A stretch of DNA of 64,000 nucleotides. Origin: Nageia nagi. Taxonomy: Eukaryota > Pinophyta. The notes beneath the pieces are model-generated. The model had not been told where the DNA came from. It ran no database searches and saw only the letters and a program-made list of their open reading frames with translations. Within the stretch, counting starts at the first letter, position 1. Every line of letters begins with the position of its first letter. The stretch is from NCBI GenBank assembly GCA_050084985.1, contig JBITNC010000001.1:868001-932000 (forward strand), in the 5' to 3' direction. Of the stretch, positions 23,149 to 36,079 are shown in pieces. A program made the position numbers and the translations under genes.

Positions 23149-24574
23149 TGATAAGTAAAATAATGGTATTCAAAATTCCACCAAGGTTATCACTACCCTT
23201 CCCTTAGTGATCCTTTCATCTATTATTATGAAGGGAGTAGTTAACTCATAGACCTGGTACTCCAACACTCAAGGTAGATTTTAGTTTCCTCTCACTAGTC
23301 TTGGAAGATAATATCTAACTCCTTCATTAAGTTAATCAATCTAGGTGATGTTCAAGACTATATGCTATTGAACTCTATTCTCTTAGCTATATCTACTTCA
23401 AGTAAACATTGCAGAAAGTTAATATGCAAAATAGAAGGTTTCAAAATTTAAAGTACAAGAATATTAAATGTTGAAAGAAATATACAATTGAAATTATCAC
23501 ACTAAATGTAAACTCACACTTGAAGTAGAAGAATAATAAAATAAAATATTCTTCTACCATTTGGATTGGGCCCTTGCTCCTCTTGGTGGAAGACTTAGAA
23601 GAACTCAAAAATCGAAACTCTTAAAATATCACTCTATTATTACATACAATTTGTCTTCCATAGAATGTGCTTGATGAATCTAATACAAAGTTTTTATTCT
23701 CAATAGTCTACACATAATACTTCCTTAATCTTCTAACCCCCTTTACCATCAACAATTGAGGTATAAATATCCTTTGTTATTTAACAATAGATGGCCAAGA
23801 ATAATAATAATCTGAACAATATTTTGTTATAGAAAATAGAATCACTTATTCTACCAGCTAGCTAACACTAAAATTAACATGATAATGGTGCCCACATCTT
23901 ATCTAATGAGAGCTGCAATCTCTTAAGAAAAGAGTGGCTCATCCCAATGAGTCAGCACTATCCTACTTACATCATAAGTAGTTTATTATGCCTAATTTGT
24001 ATTCAAACATACTCCATAAAATAAGAATCATATCTAACTATATCTAATGTGTTGGTGCCATGCTTCTATAGACTATATCTAGAGTATCTCACATTATGTA
24101 AATATCTATATCATACAAGGCTAGAATAGAACTAGTAATATAGTTAATAATGATGGTTAATTTCTAAATAGATGCTTTGGAAAAGTTTGAGATAGGAGCT
24201 CTAAATGAGTCTATAATAGAAGCTCCAAACAATATAATTTTACTTTACCAAATGAGGTGTCTAATGTGTTTGAATTGGAGCTCTAAACAATGTATACAAG
24301 TGCAAAATCTATTCAGAATACTTCCTTCAATACTTACAACTCATCCTAGTTATCAACCATCATTCTTGTTGAGCAAAGAGAAGCATTTTGGTTCTAAAAA
24401 CACACAAAATATAATCAGTATGCACAAAATACTAATATAAGGAAAGTATGCATTTAACCATATATTAAGTAACTAAATAGTCCAATAGTTATAATTAATC
24501 CATCCCATAATGTCTAAATATACAAAATGAACCATCAAACTATGCCAAAACTAGGTAATTACTAAGACTCATCA
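23149..24574 (-). repeat. Athila-like LTR, right copy (LTR2), 1426 bp
   Basis: Plus-strand ends are TGATAAGTAAAATAATGG and CTAAGACTCATCA. It aligns with LTR1 (15376-16917) from end to end. Most of the 116-bp length difference comes from four missing 24-bp units. As the 5' LTR of the unit carrying pol, it lies inside a Tat-like LTR fragment that resumes at 24575. Confidence 0.9.
24170..24241. repeat. 24-bp minisatellite, three units, in LTR2
   Basis: Units start at 24170, 24194 and 24218 and match the array at 16416-16583. Confidence 0.85.
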
Positions 24575-25165
24575 CTCAGTCTCTTATTTCCTAGTTGTTC
24601 TTACCTTAGTAAACCTTTGATATTCTATACCTCAACACCTATGGACCCTACATACATGCTAAAACAAACCATCAAACATACTTGCTCACATAAAAATATG
24701 AAGTGCTGAACTAAAATACATGAATAAGTGCATAAATAAAGTACTTAATTCTTTAAAAGCTCTAAGTGAATTTATATAGAGTTCTTTTACATTGAATTCC
24801 TATCCTTTTCTTCAATGTTGAAGGTTTTATTTATAGATTGAGGAAACTAAACAAGTTTCCCTTTTGAAGATAAAAAAGCTTATCTAGTCTTATCATAGTA
24901 GTGATTTAGTGCTCAAACATGCAGGATTGGTGATGAGTGATCCTTAATCCATAACTTTTTAGAGAAGTTTGTTTAATAACTTACCATTTTTATTTTACCA
25001 ATCATAGAGTCATCGACATTTAGGTGTCGAACATTAGTATTTGGTATGGATCATCAAAATTAAGAGTCAAACATTGGCATTTTATTTTTATTATAACTTT
25101 TATAATAATATTTTATTTTGATATCCCTCTTCTAACTTTTGTAAGAGGGGTCATGTTTGGGTGTC
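24575..25165 (-). repeat. Tat-like LTR fragment (first ~590 bp)
   Basis: From about 25165 (minus-strand start TGTAGACACCCAAACATGACC) the sequence follows the other Tat-like LTRs as far as the CCCTACATACATGC segment near 24650, then stops where the Athila-like LTR2 begins. The remaining part of this LTR is not found on the far side of the Athila-like composite. It appears to be the insertion target of that composite. Confidence 0.7.
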
Positions 25166-26379
25166 TACATTTTGCACCTTTTTGAACTATCTACTAATTG
25201 TAAGTGAGGGATAATTAAAAATTTTATCTTTATGAAGGTGGGTGTATTCAAATTTTTTAGCTTGTGTTTTTGACTCTAATAAATATTTTGGATTTACCTA
25301 TTCTCTATAATAAAGCAAATTTTACATCTTGAATCATGATTAAATCCATTTTCAATATTTTATGTTTTAAGCATTTTGAAGATAGTAGTATTGTATTATC
25401 AAAGTGAAACTTGTGTGTATCACTATACCAAATGTTATTATATGGTAGGTATATGATGATGCTTTAGTTTGTCTCTATATGCCTAAGCTAGTATGTGATA
25501 AAGAATTTTACTTTGCAGATATAGTTGATTTGATTGTTCTACTCTTCATCCCAGCAATGGGGTTACATGATGATCTTGCACAAAAGTTCATATATGTATT
25601 TAGTCAAGTTCAAGTTTTGGATCACTCATAAGTTTTAGTTTTTAAAAAATAAGTTTTTGTTGGTTGAAGTGACAAGTAAGAGGCTTGCTCATTTTATCTT
25701 TGACACTTTTTGATTCTTTTTCATTATTTTTTTTTAAATATTTCATTTTTTAAGTTTTCATTAGTATTTGGTTCAAATCATCAACATCCTATCTAAATCA
25801 CCAATGTCTGAGTTAAAATCATTAGCATCCAAGGTCACGAGTTGAATAAAAATAAAAAGTGAGTTGTCATTTACTTATTTATATTTCGTTAGTTTCTAGA
25901 TCTCTTGTTAGGTTGCCACACCTTTTTCATCATTTGACTTCTTATTTAGTTACATTGTAACTTTCTATGAGTTAGCATGCTATTGAGGAGGAGACCAGTT
26001 ATCTAGATGAGGCCATTCAAGGATGAGGTAGGGTTTTAGAATCCTCTTTTTAATTTTTTACTTAAATATTTATTTTTTGTAGCAAAAATGAAAATAAAGC
26101 CATAGGGTTAATTTTTTTACATTTAAGACATTTTTACTATTTAACATTTGAAATTAGGCTAGTTTTTAGTGTTTTGTGAATTTTTTTTATTTTTAAATCA
26201 TGATCATAAGCCAAAGTCAAAGGGTTTTAGGCTAGTTGGCATTTAATCGATGAATGCCAACAACTTTGCAACTTGCTTGCATGATCATCAATATTCAACC
26301 CTTCAGTAAAAAAATATTCACTTAGCTTAATTTACTATTTGTTCTATGTTCAAGATATTTTTAACCCTAGGGGTTGTTA
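25166..26379. other. Degenerate LTR-like sequence with one short open stretch
   Basis: Phrases such as ATCATCAACATCC and ATGCCAACAAC recall the Tat-like LTRs, but no ends can be fixed. A 58-codon open stretch on the plus strand at about 25458-25634 (MPKLVCDKEFYFADIVDLIV near its start, then LLFIPAMGLHDDLAQKFIY) looks protein-like but is unrecognised. It might be an N-terminal piece of the coding region that starts near 26380. Confidence 0.4.
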
Positions 26380-28258
26380 TCCCACCATTCTCCTATAGGG
26401 ACATTTATTTCTTAATATTGTAGAACACACCTTTTTTTAGAGTATGGGCTTCAAAGTTAGACCTTACATGGGTACATTCACTAGGAGTACCCTCTCATGG
26501 TAACCTTGCTAGAGAGGTAGGACTCCACCACTTCTATGTTCTATCTCCTGATAGGGGAGATGATGATCATAATGGAGGACATTCATTGAATTTATCATTT
26601 TCTTATCCATAATTACTAGATTCAACATATTATAGATAGGGATGATGTCAGGCCCACTATCTCCTATTTGTATGGAGCTGACAGGGTTGCTAACATTATG
26701 TCTAAGATAAACTCATGTGGGATTAGGTAATTTTAGTGTTATGGGCTTGATCTAGTGCAATGCTTTACCTAACATGGATATTGATCGATTCCCATGGTCA
26801 TTCCTTCTCATTATTACAAATATGACACAATATGGTACTAATTTTGCTTGAGGTCCCACTTTGATAGCTCAGTGCTACAAGAAGTTATTCATTTATTCTT
26901 AGGGGAATATGACTTCTTTATCAATTACTATCACACTAAAAGCATGGGAATATGAGCATATTACCATTGCATGTTTCATGGTCTTTCTATCCTAGTATTG
27001 CAAATAATGAATAGTATTTGGAAAGTATCTTGATATGGAGGGAGGGATTTTATATTCTCCCTACTAATAGCATCTATAGAGATATTCACTTCTACTATGA
27101 TATGCATACCCAGCTCATGCTTAACTATGTTAGGTTTTATCCTTACCATGTGTATCTAGTGTGGGATGAGTTGGAGGTGGAGCTTGTAAGCATCTAATAG
27201 GTGAGGGTTATCAATGGTTGATAGAGAGATCTTCTTGAGTATTTTTTAGTTTGAGTACATTAAATGCCAATTTGGTCTCATATAGGAAATTCCTCCAAAT
27301 ATTATGAGGTATCAAAGAGAGGGCACCCATCCTATGGAGGGTCTTGAGCCTCTTGTTTACACCAAGCTTGATCATATGGGGGATGATGACATCAATCAGG
27401 AGGCTGATGTAGATGATATAGGGGTTATAGAGGTTTTTTCTACTTAGTGGTAGGTTGATCTTGAGGAGGCTAAGGAGGAAGGCCAAGGTTGACAAGTATG
27501 ACAATGAGTTGAGGATGTTGGTGTAAGGCCTATCATCAAAGAGGTACATAATGTAGAGATGGGTCTAATTGAGGATATTCCAAAGATGGTGGTTCAAGTG
27601 AAGGAGGACTTACCTCATAATGATGGGATTCTAGAGGTATAGGGAGAAACTCCATAGGTCCATAATTATAACTCTCTACTCAGTGATATTGAGGAACTCA
27701 AGTTTCTACTTAGGTAATCTCGATCATTACATGATTAATTGCATTAGGATAATAAGTTCTTGTGAGCTTAGTTGCACTAGCTTAGGCATTTACAGGAGGA
27801 TAGATTGTAAAATAGGGAAAATCATGATAGGTACAATTGTGAGAGGAACATAAAGTGAGACATGGTCCATTCCTTACATCACTAAGTGGGTACAAATGGT
27901 ATTGCAATGGGCATTGAGAGACACTTTCCTACCTTTGTTAGAGATATATATAGACAAACAGATGAATATCATGGAGTTTTCAATACTCCTTGGATATCCA
28001 TACACTTCCATCAGTGATAGTCAATGAGATACAAGGTGGTACCAATACATAGAGAGGTCAAGATAGAGCAATAACTATTCCCTATAGGAGTGTTGTTGTT
28101 ACTTCTTCTCATCATAGACATGCATCATTAAATATTATAATAGTAGGGTGAGAAAGGAGTATTGGTAGTCCTCTAACATAGAGAGGCCAAGAGATAAGCA
28201 AGACCAATGATTATCATGATGGTAAGGGTAGTGACTATGAGGATTCCCCTAAAGATTA
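26380..28258 (+). pseudogene. Unidentified coding region with acidic C-terminal part (copy 1)
   Basis: The plus strand keeps readable stretches: SYLYGADRVANIMSKINSC (about 26665-26725), REGFYILPTNSIYRDIHFYY near 27040-27105, then YVRFYPYHVYLVWDELEVEL (about 27126-27185). After a shift come HPMEGLEPLVYTKLDHMGDD, INQEADVDDIGVIEVFS, IEELKFLL, and MGIERHFPTFVRDIYRQTDE near 27900-27970, ending GKGSDYEDSPKD at about 28223-28258. The minus strand at 46445-48000 encodes a clear homologue with the same order and ending. It lies about 100 bases before a Tat-like LTR, the usual place of an extra 3' frame. I do not recognise the family and assign no function; the acidic stretch could be a binding tail. 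Confidence 0.65.
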
Positions 28259-29050
28259 AGTATTATGTTATTTATTTATGTTATTGTTATATTTTTTATA
28301 TCATATTATGAACTTATATTCATTGATGTTAGTACTTTATATTTATTTTTTTTCATTATAGACACCTAGAAATGACCCTCATTTGAAAGTCTAATGGAAA
28401 GGGACCAAAAACTAACATTTATTATAAAAGTTATAATAATTAACCAATCATTGTTAATCAACCTCAATTGCTAGAGACTCAAACCAATCATCAACATTTG
28501 GTAGTACCTAATTGTCAATGACCTGATACTTAGCCAATCTAAAAATAGATGATGTGCATGAACTTATTTGCTCCCCAAAAATATTTGATCATGAGTGAGT
28601 TATTGTTATTTTTGTAGATGTGTGTGTAAAATCATGGCTATTCTAGATTTGGGTGAGTTCTTAGGCTAGGTTGTTAGCATCCAAAATAAAAAATTTAAGA
28701 AACTCAAAAAGCTATCAATTAAACCTTCAGTAATGAAGAAAGAGATCCAAATTCAAAGTACACTTACTTCACCAAAATTCTTTTAGAGCTTGTGTGGAGT
28801 TGAGTATTTTGATTATGTAGTTGTTCATACATTTTAATGTAATATTTAATGATGTTTTCTATATGAGAAGATATTTTTGATGTGTTATTTTAGCATGTGT
28901 GCAAGGTCCACAAGTGTTAAAGAAGTAAAGTATTAAAGGTACATTATGGCTCCAATATCAAAGCTAAAATGAAGTAGAAGAAAACATTCAAATCTAGCTC
29001 CAATATCAAAAATGTTAGTAATTGAGCTTGAATGCCATAAATTGAAGATA

Positions 29051-29470
29051 GTCATCAATGATTATATATTAATCATCAATGAATCTATAAAATCACAAAG
29101 AGGCTCAAAAACATCAATTTTTGTAAAAAACCCTTCAAACAAGGTGACAAATATAGAGATTCATTTTATAAAATTTGAGGTCACTTGAGAGAGTAATAAA
29201 ATACATATTGGTATTTAATGTGTATTTTTCTTGTTTGCTAATAGGTTACTTTTTTGGGTCGATATTTGGTGACTACATATTGATCATTAATGACTTTGGA
29301 AAGGCCCAAAGAGTCTCAAAAACACCAATTTTGTAAAAAGCCCTTCAAGTAAGACAACAAATCTAGAGATTCATTTTGTAAAATCTAAGGTCACTTGAGA
29401 GAGTAATAAAATACATATTGGTATTTAATATGTATTTATCTTGTTTGCTAATAGGTTACTTTTTTGGATT
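29051..29470 (+). repeat. 210-bp tandem duplication inside the Tat-like LTR
   Basis: Two units are offset by 210 bases. TCACTTGAGAGAGTAATAAA occurs at 29181 and 29391, and AATAGGTTACTTTTTTGG near 29241 and 29451. The units differ by a modest number of substitutions. Confidence 0.9.
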
Positions 29471-30848
29471 GTAATTTTGGAACTAAAAGGAGGGCCCTCA
29501 CATGCAAACAACAATAGTGATTGAGCACAAGGGGATCTTGATTTTTACAATCTTATGTTTATTTTGTATCTTGTGGTTTTAGCTTTTGATTAACATTTTT
29601 TGTTATTTTGTATTTTTTTAGGATCACTGATAGAGTCTCCAGAAATTAGCTTGGAACATCAATGAATGGAATAGAATGCTAGCATTTTTAAATAGAGGTA
29701 GGATCCCTAATTTTCATCAATATAGCAAGCATAATGTAGGAATCTAAGATGGAAAATGGGAATGAACCCCTTATTTATGATCTCTTCACTCAAATTACAT
29801 GTATGAAAGGGTAAATAAATTTAAACATAGGAATGCATTTAATAATTTTATTAATTAGCTTTAAGGTTTAATTTACTTTTTTGTTGGGTAGGGATTGTTT
29901 CAAATCACTTCACCTAAGAAATGTTTCTATTCTATCCACTTATGTTGTCTCTTTATGCTAAAAAGTGATCTTAGGTGATCAGAATGGATTTGATAGAAAA
30001 AGAGTAAATGAATCTTTATTTCTTTCACATTATCACATAATTTGGTTAAAGAATCTACACTAAGTTACTTCCACACTTGGAAGGGGTTAATGAAGCTTCA
30101 TTAAATCAAAAATGAATCTAAGGTAAATGAACTAGGTTAATGGTAGAATAGTGCATTAAATGGTTAATGAATATAGTGGGTACATTCACACTAAATTGTA
30201 CCTAATGTGATTTGAAGTGATCAGAAAAGTTAAGTAAAAGGGGCAATGAATTTTCATTTGGTTTAAAACTTACACTCACATTAATACTCTTACTTATATA
30301 CCTTTACCATGTTGAGAGGGAGAGGAAATCAAAGGTTGATGTGTGATTTTATGAGGGGGAAAGAACCTATATTGAATTAATTTACATATATATTAAAGGC
30401 TTCTTACTTTTCTACCCTTAACACACCGAGAGGTGATCGAAGGTTGATGTGACTTGTAAGAAGAGGTAATAAACCACATTAAATTACTTACACAAATGCA
30501 AGGGTGAATGAACCTCATTTAAAACTTGGTTAAATAACCTCATTAATTTGGTTATGAATCTCATGGTTTGATTATATTAACATACACTAATTAAAACATT
30601 ATTTGAATCACATTGAAAACTTTAATTAATGGACATGTATGATTGAGAGAGTCAAAGCTTGCATTCATATACATTTTGCATGATCATGAAGCCTTATGAA
30701 ATGAATGTCAATGAATTAGATGTCATTACCAACCATTGATTCTTATATTCTTGTCCATCCATCGACAAAATATAATAAACCTTAGAGCCAAAACCTAGAG
30801 ATGAATATTGGGCTCATAAGTTAGTAGTCATTACTTCCTATTGGAAAA

Positions 30849-30858
30849 CTATAAAAAA
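30849..30858 (+). promoter_or_regulatory. TATA box of the Tat-like LTR
   Basis: CTATAAAAAA near the end of the LTR. This implies a long U3 and a short R-U5. Confidence 0.5.
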
Positions 30859-30930
30859 GGGACTATAATTGGATTTAATCATCAAGATAGATCTCAATAG
30901 CATTCCCTAATCTCAATCACACTAAGGGGA

Positions 30931-31365
30931 CCACCTTAAGTACCAATTTATGATTTAGACATATCTAGCCTTTTAGGACTACCAGCTTACCTTGATTAAA
31001 TATCTGACTAGACAAAACAAAGTTAGGAAAACTAAAAGATTAAAACATACAATTCAAATTGCTCTCATAATAAAATATTAATGAAATTTATCAAAAAAAT
31101 GTAAATAAGATAAATATATCACAAAAATAAATGTTTATATAGGATGTTTATGCATTAAATTATTTTCTCATAAACATAAAACCAAAGATAAAAATAATTG
31201 CTATATATGATGTTTGTATATATTTATCTCCTATTAAGAATATAAAAATATATAACAAAATAATAGTTCAAAATTGTTCTTAAAGAGCTCATCAAGAACA
31301 AAAGCCTTAGGATTAATATGATTTTGAGGAAGCTTTAGATCTAGTAGGGATCTTTCAAGAACAAA
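30931..31365 (+). other. Leader of the plus-strand Tat-like element
   Basis: AT-rich, with no coding that I can support. It aligns loosely with 11761-12059 on the minus strand. The primer site must be in or just before this stretch, but no tRNA match is convincing. Confidence 0.5.
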
Positions 31366-33560
31366 AATGCCTCAAGATGAAAACCTTGAGTTACAAAAAG
31401 ATCCTTTTGATAATTATCTACAAGATGTTAGACAACATCTAACACAATTAAGGATACCTCCATATCATCCCATATACATAGTCTTTATCCATATGGAAGA
31501 AATTTGGGGGAATATAAACCATATATGACAAAGGAACCACCTAATAATGAAGAAATGAAAGTGCCTCCTTCAAGAGCACAATCAGCTGATACAATAATGC
31601 AAACGGGTCCTTTTAGGCTTAAGTATAATTGGGTTATATGATACTTGCCATATGGATTATTAGTTAAGTCTTATTTAAGAAGAGAGAATTATTCACCCTC
31701 TATAATTTCAAGATAAATAGAGGAATTTGATGAAAGAATATATATACACTCAACAACTCCTATACCTAAAGCAAGATATGCCTTTAAGATATATGATAAT
31801 TCTTATCATAACTTAAGATCAAATATTGCATCTCCTTTGGAAACAATTCAACAAATCACTAAAGGAAAATTGACTTGACCAAACTTATCAAGGTTAAAGC
31901 TACAAGAAATACCTCCCTATCCTCATAAGAAAGAACATGCACCTCAAAGAAATGTACATCCTCAAAAGAGTGTACAACAACAAAAAAATATGTAACAATA
32001 ATAAATATTGGCTCAATCTAGCCAATAAGTGATAAAGCTAATAAAATCATTGAACACCACCAAATTCAAACATAATTGGTGATAAATATATCTCAAAATA
32101 GAAATATGTTGAACATTTAGTATAAAATTCAAGTGGGTGTTGTTTAAGATTTAAAGGTAAGTAGTAAACCATGATCTAGGGAATGATCATTATCTCCTCA
32201 GAACTGTGGAGTGTATAGATATCAAGATCCCTATTTTGATAAAAAGAAAGCAATTTCGTTAAAAAATACATAGGATGAACTTCAAATATATCATCTTCCT
32301 CCATCGTAAGATAAGAAACAAGGATATCAACCTCTTTGAGCACCATTACCTCCTAGACCACCTCACCAACCTCCACCACCAACACCAACATATAGTTAAG
32401 GTTATTATATGGAAAGGACACCCTTAGAACATCGATATGAACCTATTCAAGGATACAAAGAAGTAAACTATATTATAAAAAAAGCATATCCAAGAAATGA
32501 AGAATATTCTAGCTATTCATGTAATCAACCAATGGAGAAGGTAACAAAAGAGAATGATGATTTATATAAAAGATTAAAAGAAGTAGAAAAAAGGTTATCT
32601 ATGCAAGATAAACAAAAAATGTCTTATGAGATAATATGTAATCAACAAATTCATATAAGTGTTTTAAATAAAGAAATTCCTTATAAGTTTGAAATTCCAA
32701 ATATTGAACCATTTAAATGAAAATAAGATCCTAAAGAACATCTGAGGAAATTCAAATATTCAAGTTACTTGATTTCTAATGATGATGCATTAATATTACG
32801 TATCTTTCCTATGATACTTGTTGGACAAGCAATGGATTGGTACAACTTACTAGAACATAGCATTAGATCATACTCTCAGTTAGCAAATTTGTTTTTAGAA
32901 CATTTCAAAATTATCATCAAAGATAAAACTTTCATCACTAATCTCACAAGATTGCAACAATTTTTAGATGAATCAGTTAGTGATTTCATTTATGATGGAG
33001 GGTGGTGTTGACAAGTATGCCTTATACTTTGCCTCAAGAAGAACTAGTTAACTTAATTAGTCAAAGTTTCTTAAGACCTATAGTACATATTGATTCAACA
33101 ACATATAAATTTTGAAGAAGCTATCTCTCAATTAGTCATTATGAAAGATTAAAATCTGATATGAGAGATAAATATTAAAAAGTGAGAAGGTTACACTAAG
33201 AATAAAAATCAAATAGAACAAGTAAATAAATAATTATCAATAAATAAAGTTTCAATTGTAAAAGATATAGAACCATTGTCATCTCAAAATATCAAAGTGA
33301 TTTTAAACCTAAAAGAAAATATACACCTCTATCAAAATCTCTCTATGATATTTTGAGAAAATTATGTGATCATTAAATAATTACTTTTTTGAAATAAGGT
33401 CAGAAAAACCTAGAATAAGGAAATTAGATGGGATAATGAAGATGAATTCTATCATTTCCATCATCAAAAGGGTCATGATACAAACAATTTCCAAACCTTA
33501 AAAATATAGTCTAAGACTTAATTAACAATGAAAAGTTAGAGGTGGATAATTCTTGTTGCA
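31366..33560 (+). pseudogene. Tat-like gypsy gag
   Basis: The start at 31366 (MPQDENLELQKDPFDNYLQD) is the first ATG of the readable frame. A proline-rich stretch (PPRPPHQPPPPTPTY) precedes a 103-residue open piece at 32409-32720 with coiled, charged sequence (LYKRLKEVEKRLSMQDKQKM). The gag core is at 32769-33011 (GQAMDWYNLLEHSIRSYSQL, TNLTRLQQFLDESVSDFIYD), and a knuckle-like FHHQKGHDT lies near 33460. The minus-strand copy at 9.5-11.7 kb has the same pieces. Stops and shifts make it inactive. Gag would form the particle. Confidence 0.88.
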
Positions 33561-35200
33561 ATTTCTAATCAAAACTTGGAAATTTACCAAAACCCACTTC
33601 CACAACATCCAGCTAATAGCATTTCATTACATCTAATTCAAAAGCAAGTAACACATAAATGGAACCAAGATGATTCAAATTTCATAGGCATGATAAGTAT
33701 TGCTACAAAGCAAAAAGATACAAGGGGTACAAAATGTGTGCCAAATAATTATCAAGATAAGAGTCATATGCCATCTCACATACCCAAATCACAACCTCCT
33801 AAGTTACTATAAAAGGTGCTCTACAACAATAACTAAAAGGATCACAAGTAAAATTATTCTTGTTTGAGTTATTACAAGAATCCAAAGATCATAGAGAGGC
33901 TATGAATCAACTATTACAAATGATTGAAATAGATATTAATAATCCTAAGAATTTCACAACCTTTGTGGGAAATATTAAAACAAGTCAAAAACCTACAATA
34001 CTTTTTTATTGATCATGACTAAAAGATTCCAAAGGAACATAAGGATCAATCCACCTTTAAATATTATAGCTAGATTTATGGAAAATATTTAAAATAATCC
34101 CAGTTGATATAGGATTAGTTATCGATATTATTTCAACAACCACATACAAGAATTTATATATTCTTTTTTCACATATTTATGCAGCACTAAAGTATTTAAT
34201 GATGCTTTATTTTCATCATTAGGGTCAATTTCATTACCCTTAATGTAGGATCAAATACAATGCAAACATTACTACAAGTAATTGAAGGATATCACACAAT
34301 AAATATTCTTTTAGGAAGACTGATTAAAGATATACAATGTGTCCATCAACATACCAAAATTATTTGAAATATATTCATGAAGGAGTAGTGCATTATGTAC
34401 CTGGAGATGATAATCCATATTCACATTGTAACACTACTTATTTATCTAATGATATAGCTTTACCATCTACTCATTTTTTCATGATACTTATACCAAATAA
34501 TGAGCTATTGGTATTTAATATTGATAAAAATGATCATACTTCCTTAAATGTCTTAAAAGAAAAATAAGATATTAATAAACCAAAATTATTTAATGATCAT
34601 TAAGAATTTGATAATAGCTTACAATTAAAAATAACTATGATACGATAAGAGAGGAAATCTTGGGAGGAAAGAGCTCATAAGCTAGATAAATTAAACAAAA
34701 CCTCATCATCAAAGGATTCATCTCAAGTAAACGTATCTTCTCAAAGTAATGATGCTAAATATGATAAATTATCAGATATATATCTGGTAATAATAAATTT
34801 ATTTGATTTTTGTATAGGGGAATATGATATCAATGATGTAATATTCAATATTCCTCCTACCCAAGATATTGGACAACCTAATGAATCACCTAGTGTAGTG
34901 GGAAAATTAGTGCCATTGGGAAGCAAGCCTAATCAAACATTGTTTGTATATGTAGATCCTATAGAAAGAACACCAATTCCTTTACCTAAACCTAACAAAG
35001 GTGTATTTTATAATTCATTATAATATTTATCACCTTTTGTATGATCTTTTGTCCAAAGATACTTTTATATATGTCAATGGAAGGGACATGGTTTAGGTCA
35101 CTATGAACAAGGACCTAGATACATAATTGATATTCATTACCAATTACCAATTGATAAAACAAGTTTAGGGTATATAATAAAGAGAAAAAAAGATTCCATT
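33561..35200 (+). pseudogene. Tat-like protease region and G-patch-like segment
   Basis: After gag the frame continues with a protease-like tail (KVFNDALFSSLGSISLPL near 34193-34245; the minus copy has KAFNDALCSIMG). A spacer conserved with the minus copy follows: WEERAHKLDKLN, KYDKLSDIYLVIINLFDFCI, then VVGKLVPLGSKPNQTLFVY near 34890-34950. It ends in WKGHGLGHYEQGPRY (about 35077-35121), a glycine-spaced motif like the G-patch domain, an RNA-binding module reported in some plant gypsy polyproteins (established knowledge). The protease active-site triad is not readable here, though the minus copy has LIDDG. Many stops. Confidence 0.75.
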
Positions 35201-35739
35201 GTATAAATGGTTGAGTTAGAACCAAAAAAAACCTTGACTATGAAGATTTAATTCAAGGCTTTGAAGGGATGACCAATCAAAGTGAAATAGAGTCATACAT
35301 ATCAATACTTAAATATCTATTTTGCAACATTATTTCAATTAATATGGTAAATATTAAAGAAATATCTAATGAAAATTTGGAAAAAAATTATCTTTTTATT
35401 GGTCTATAAGTGATGAGTTTCAATCATCAGCCTGAAAAGCTCAAGTAGCTCTTCATCATATTTCATGGGTAACAAAGATACTGCAAACTTTTCACTCATT
35501 TCTAAGAATCCAACAATATAAGAATTTAAATATATAAATATTATATTCCAAACCTTTGAATCCATTATAAATACATATTTAATTGAGAAAAATATTGGTG
35601 AAGATGAGGAATATAACTTAGATGATAAAAATTAGATTCCAATGCCCAATCAATTGGAAGAGGGGTCCCATATGTTGATTAAAGAAATAATTGATGTAGA
35701 TTTAAGTGATGATCCTAATAATCCCAATATTATTAAATT

Positions 35740-36079
35740 AGGAAAATCCTTAAGTGAAAAATAAATATAAATATTCATATCCATTCTTAAAGAAAAACAT
35801 AAAGTATTTGCATGGTCTTATGTAGATATGCCCGAGATGGATTGAAAATTAGTAGTACATAACATAGGCCTTAAAACAAATACCAATCCTATCAAGAAAA
35901 AGTTATGAAAAATGCATCCCAAAATAGATTTAATGGTAAAATAAGAGTTAAAAAAGCTATTATAAGTAAAATTTATCCAACCTATTGATTACTTTGATTC
36001 GATATCCAATATGGTTTTCATTAAAAAACCTAATGGAAAGATTTGTATATGCATAGATTTCAAAGATCTCAATAAAGCA
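35740..36079 (+). pseudogene. Tat-like reverse transcriptase, 5' part
   Basis: HKVFAWSYVDMPEMD (about 35793-35840), then FIKKPNGKICICIDFKDLNK (about 36019-36078) are the early RT motifs. The frame breaks off after the alanine codon that follows DLNK. It resumes at about 38210 with CLKDDFPLSNIHNLVDAM, which is the next part of the same motif. A 2.1-kb LTR-like block separates the halves. The stretch 35201-35739 before it is decayed linker with occasional readable pieces. Confidence 0.88.

Larger units (their letters stand above)
28357..30930 (+). repeat. Tat-like gypsy LTR, plus strand, about 2.6 kb
   Basis: It starts TAGACACCTAGAAATGACCC near 28356, related to the minus-strand LTR starts at 7785, 13635 and 25165. 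It contains the GGAGGGCCCTCACATGC segment (29490-29510), a 210-bp tandem duplication (29051-29470), repeated blocks with CCTCATT and AAGGTTGATGTG (30.3-30.6 kb), a TATA box (30849-30858) and the CTAAGGGGACCACC segment near 30928. Gag follows from about 31366, so it serves as a 5' LTR. The exact end and primer site are not clear. Confidence 0.75.

Noticed and set aside
30880-31000. Primer binding site for the plus-strand Tat-like element
   Set aside because: Several TGG-containing spots were compared with common plant tRNA ends; none matched well enough to report.
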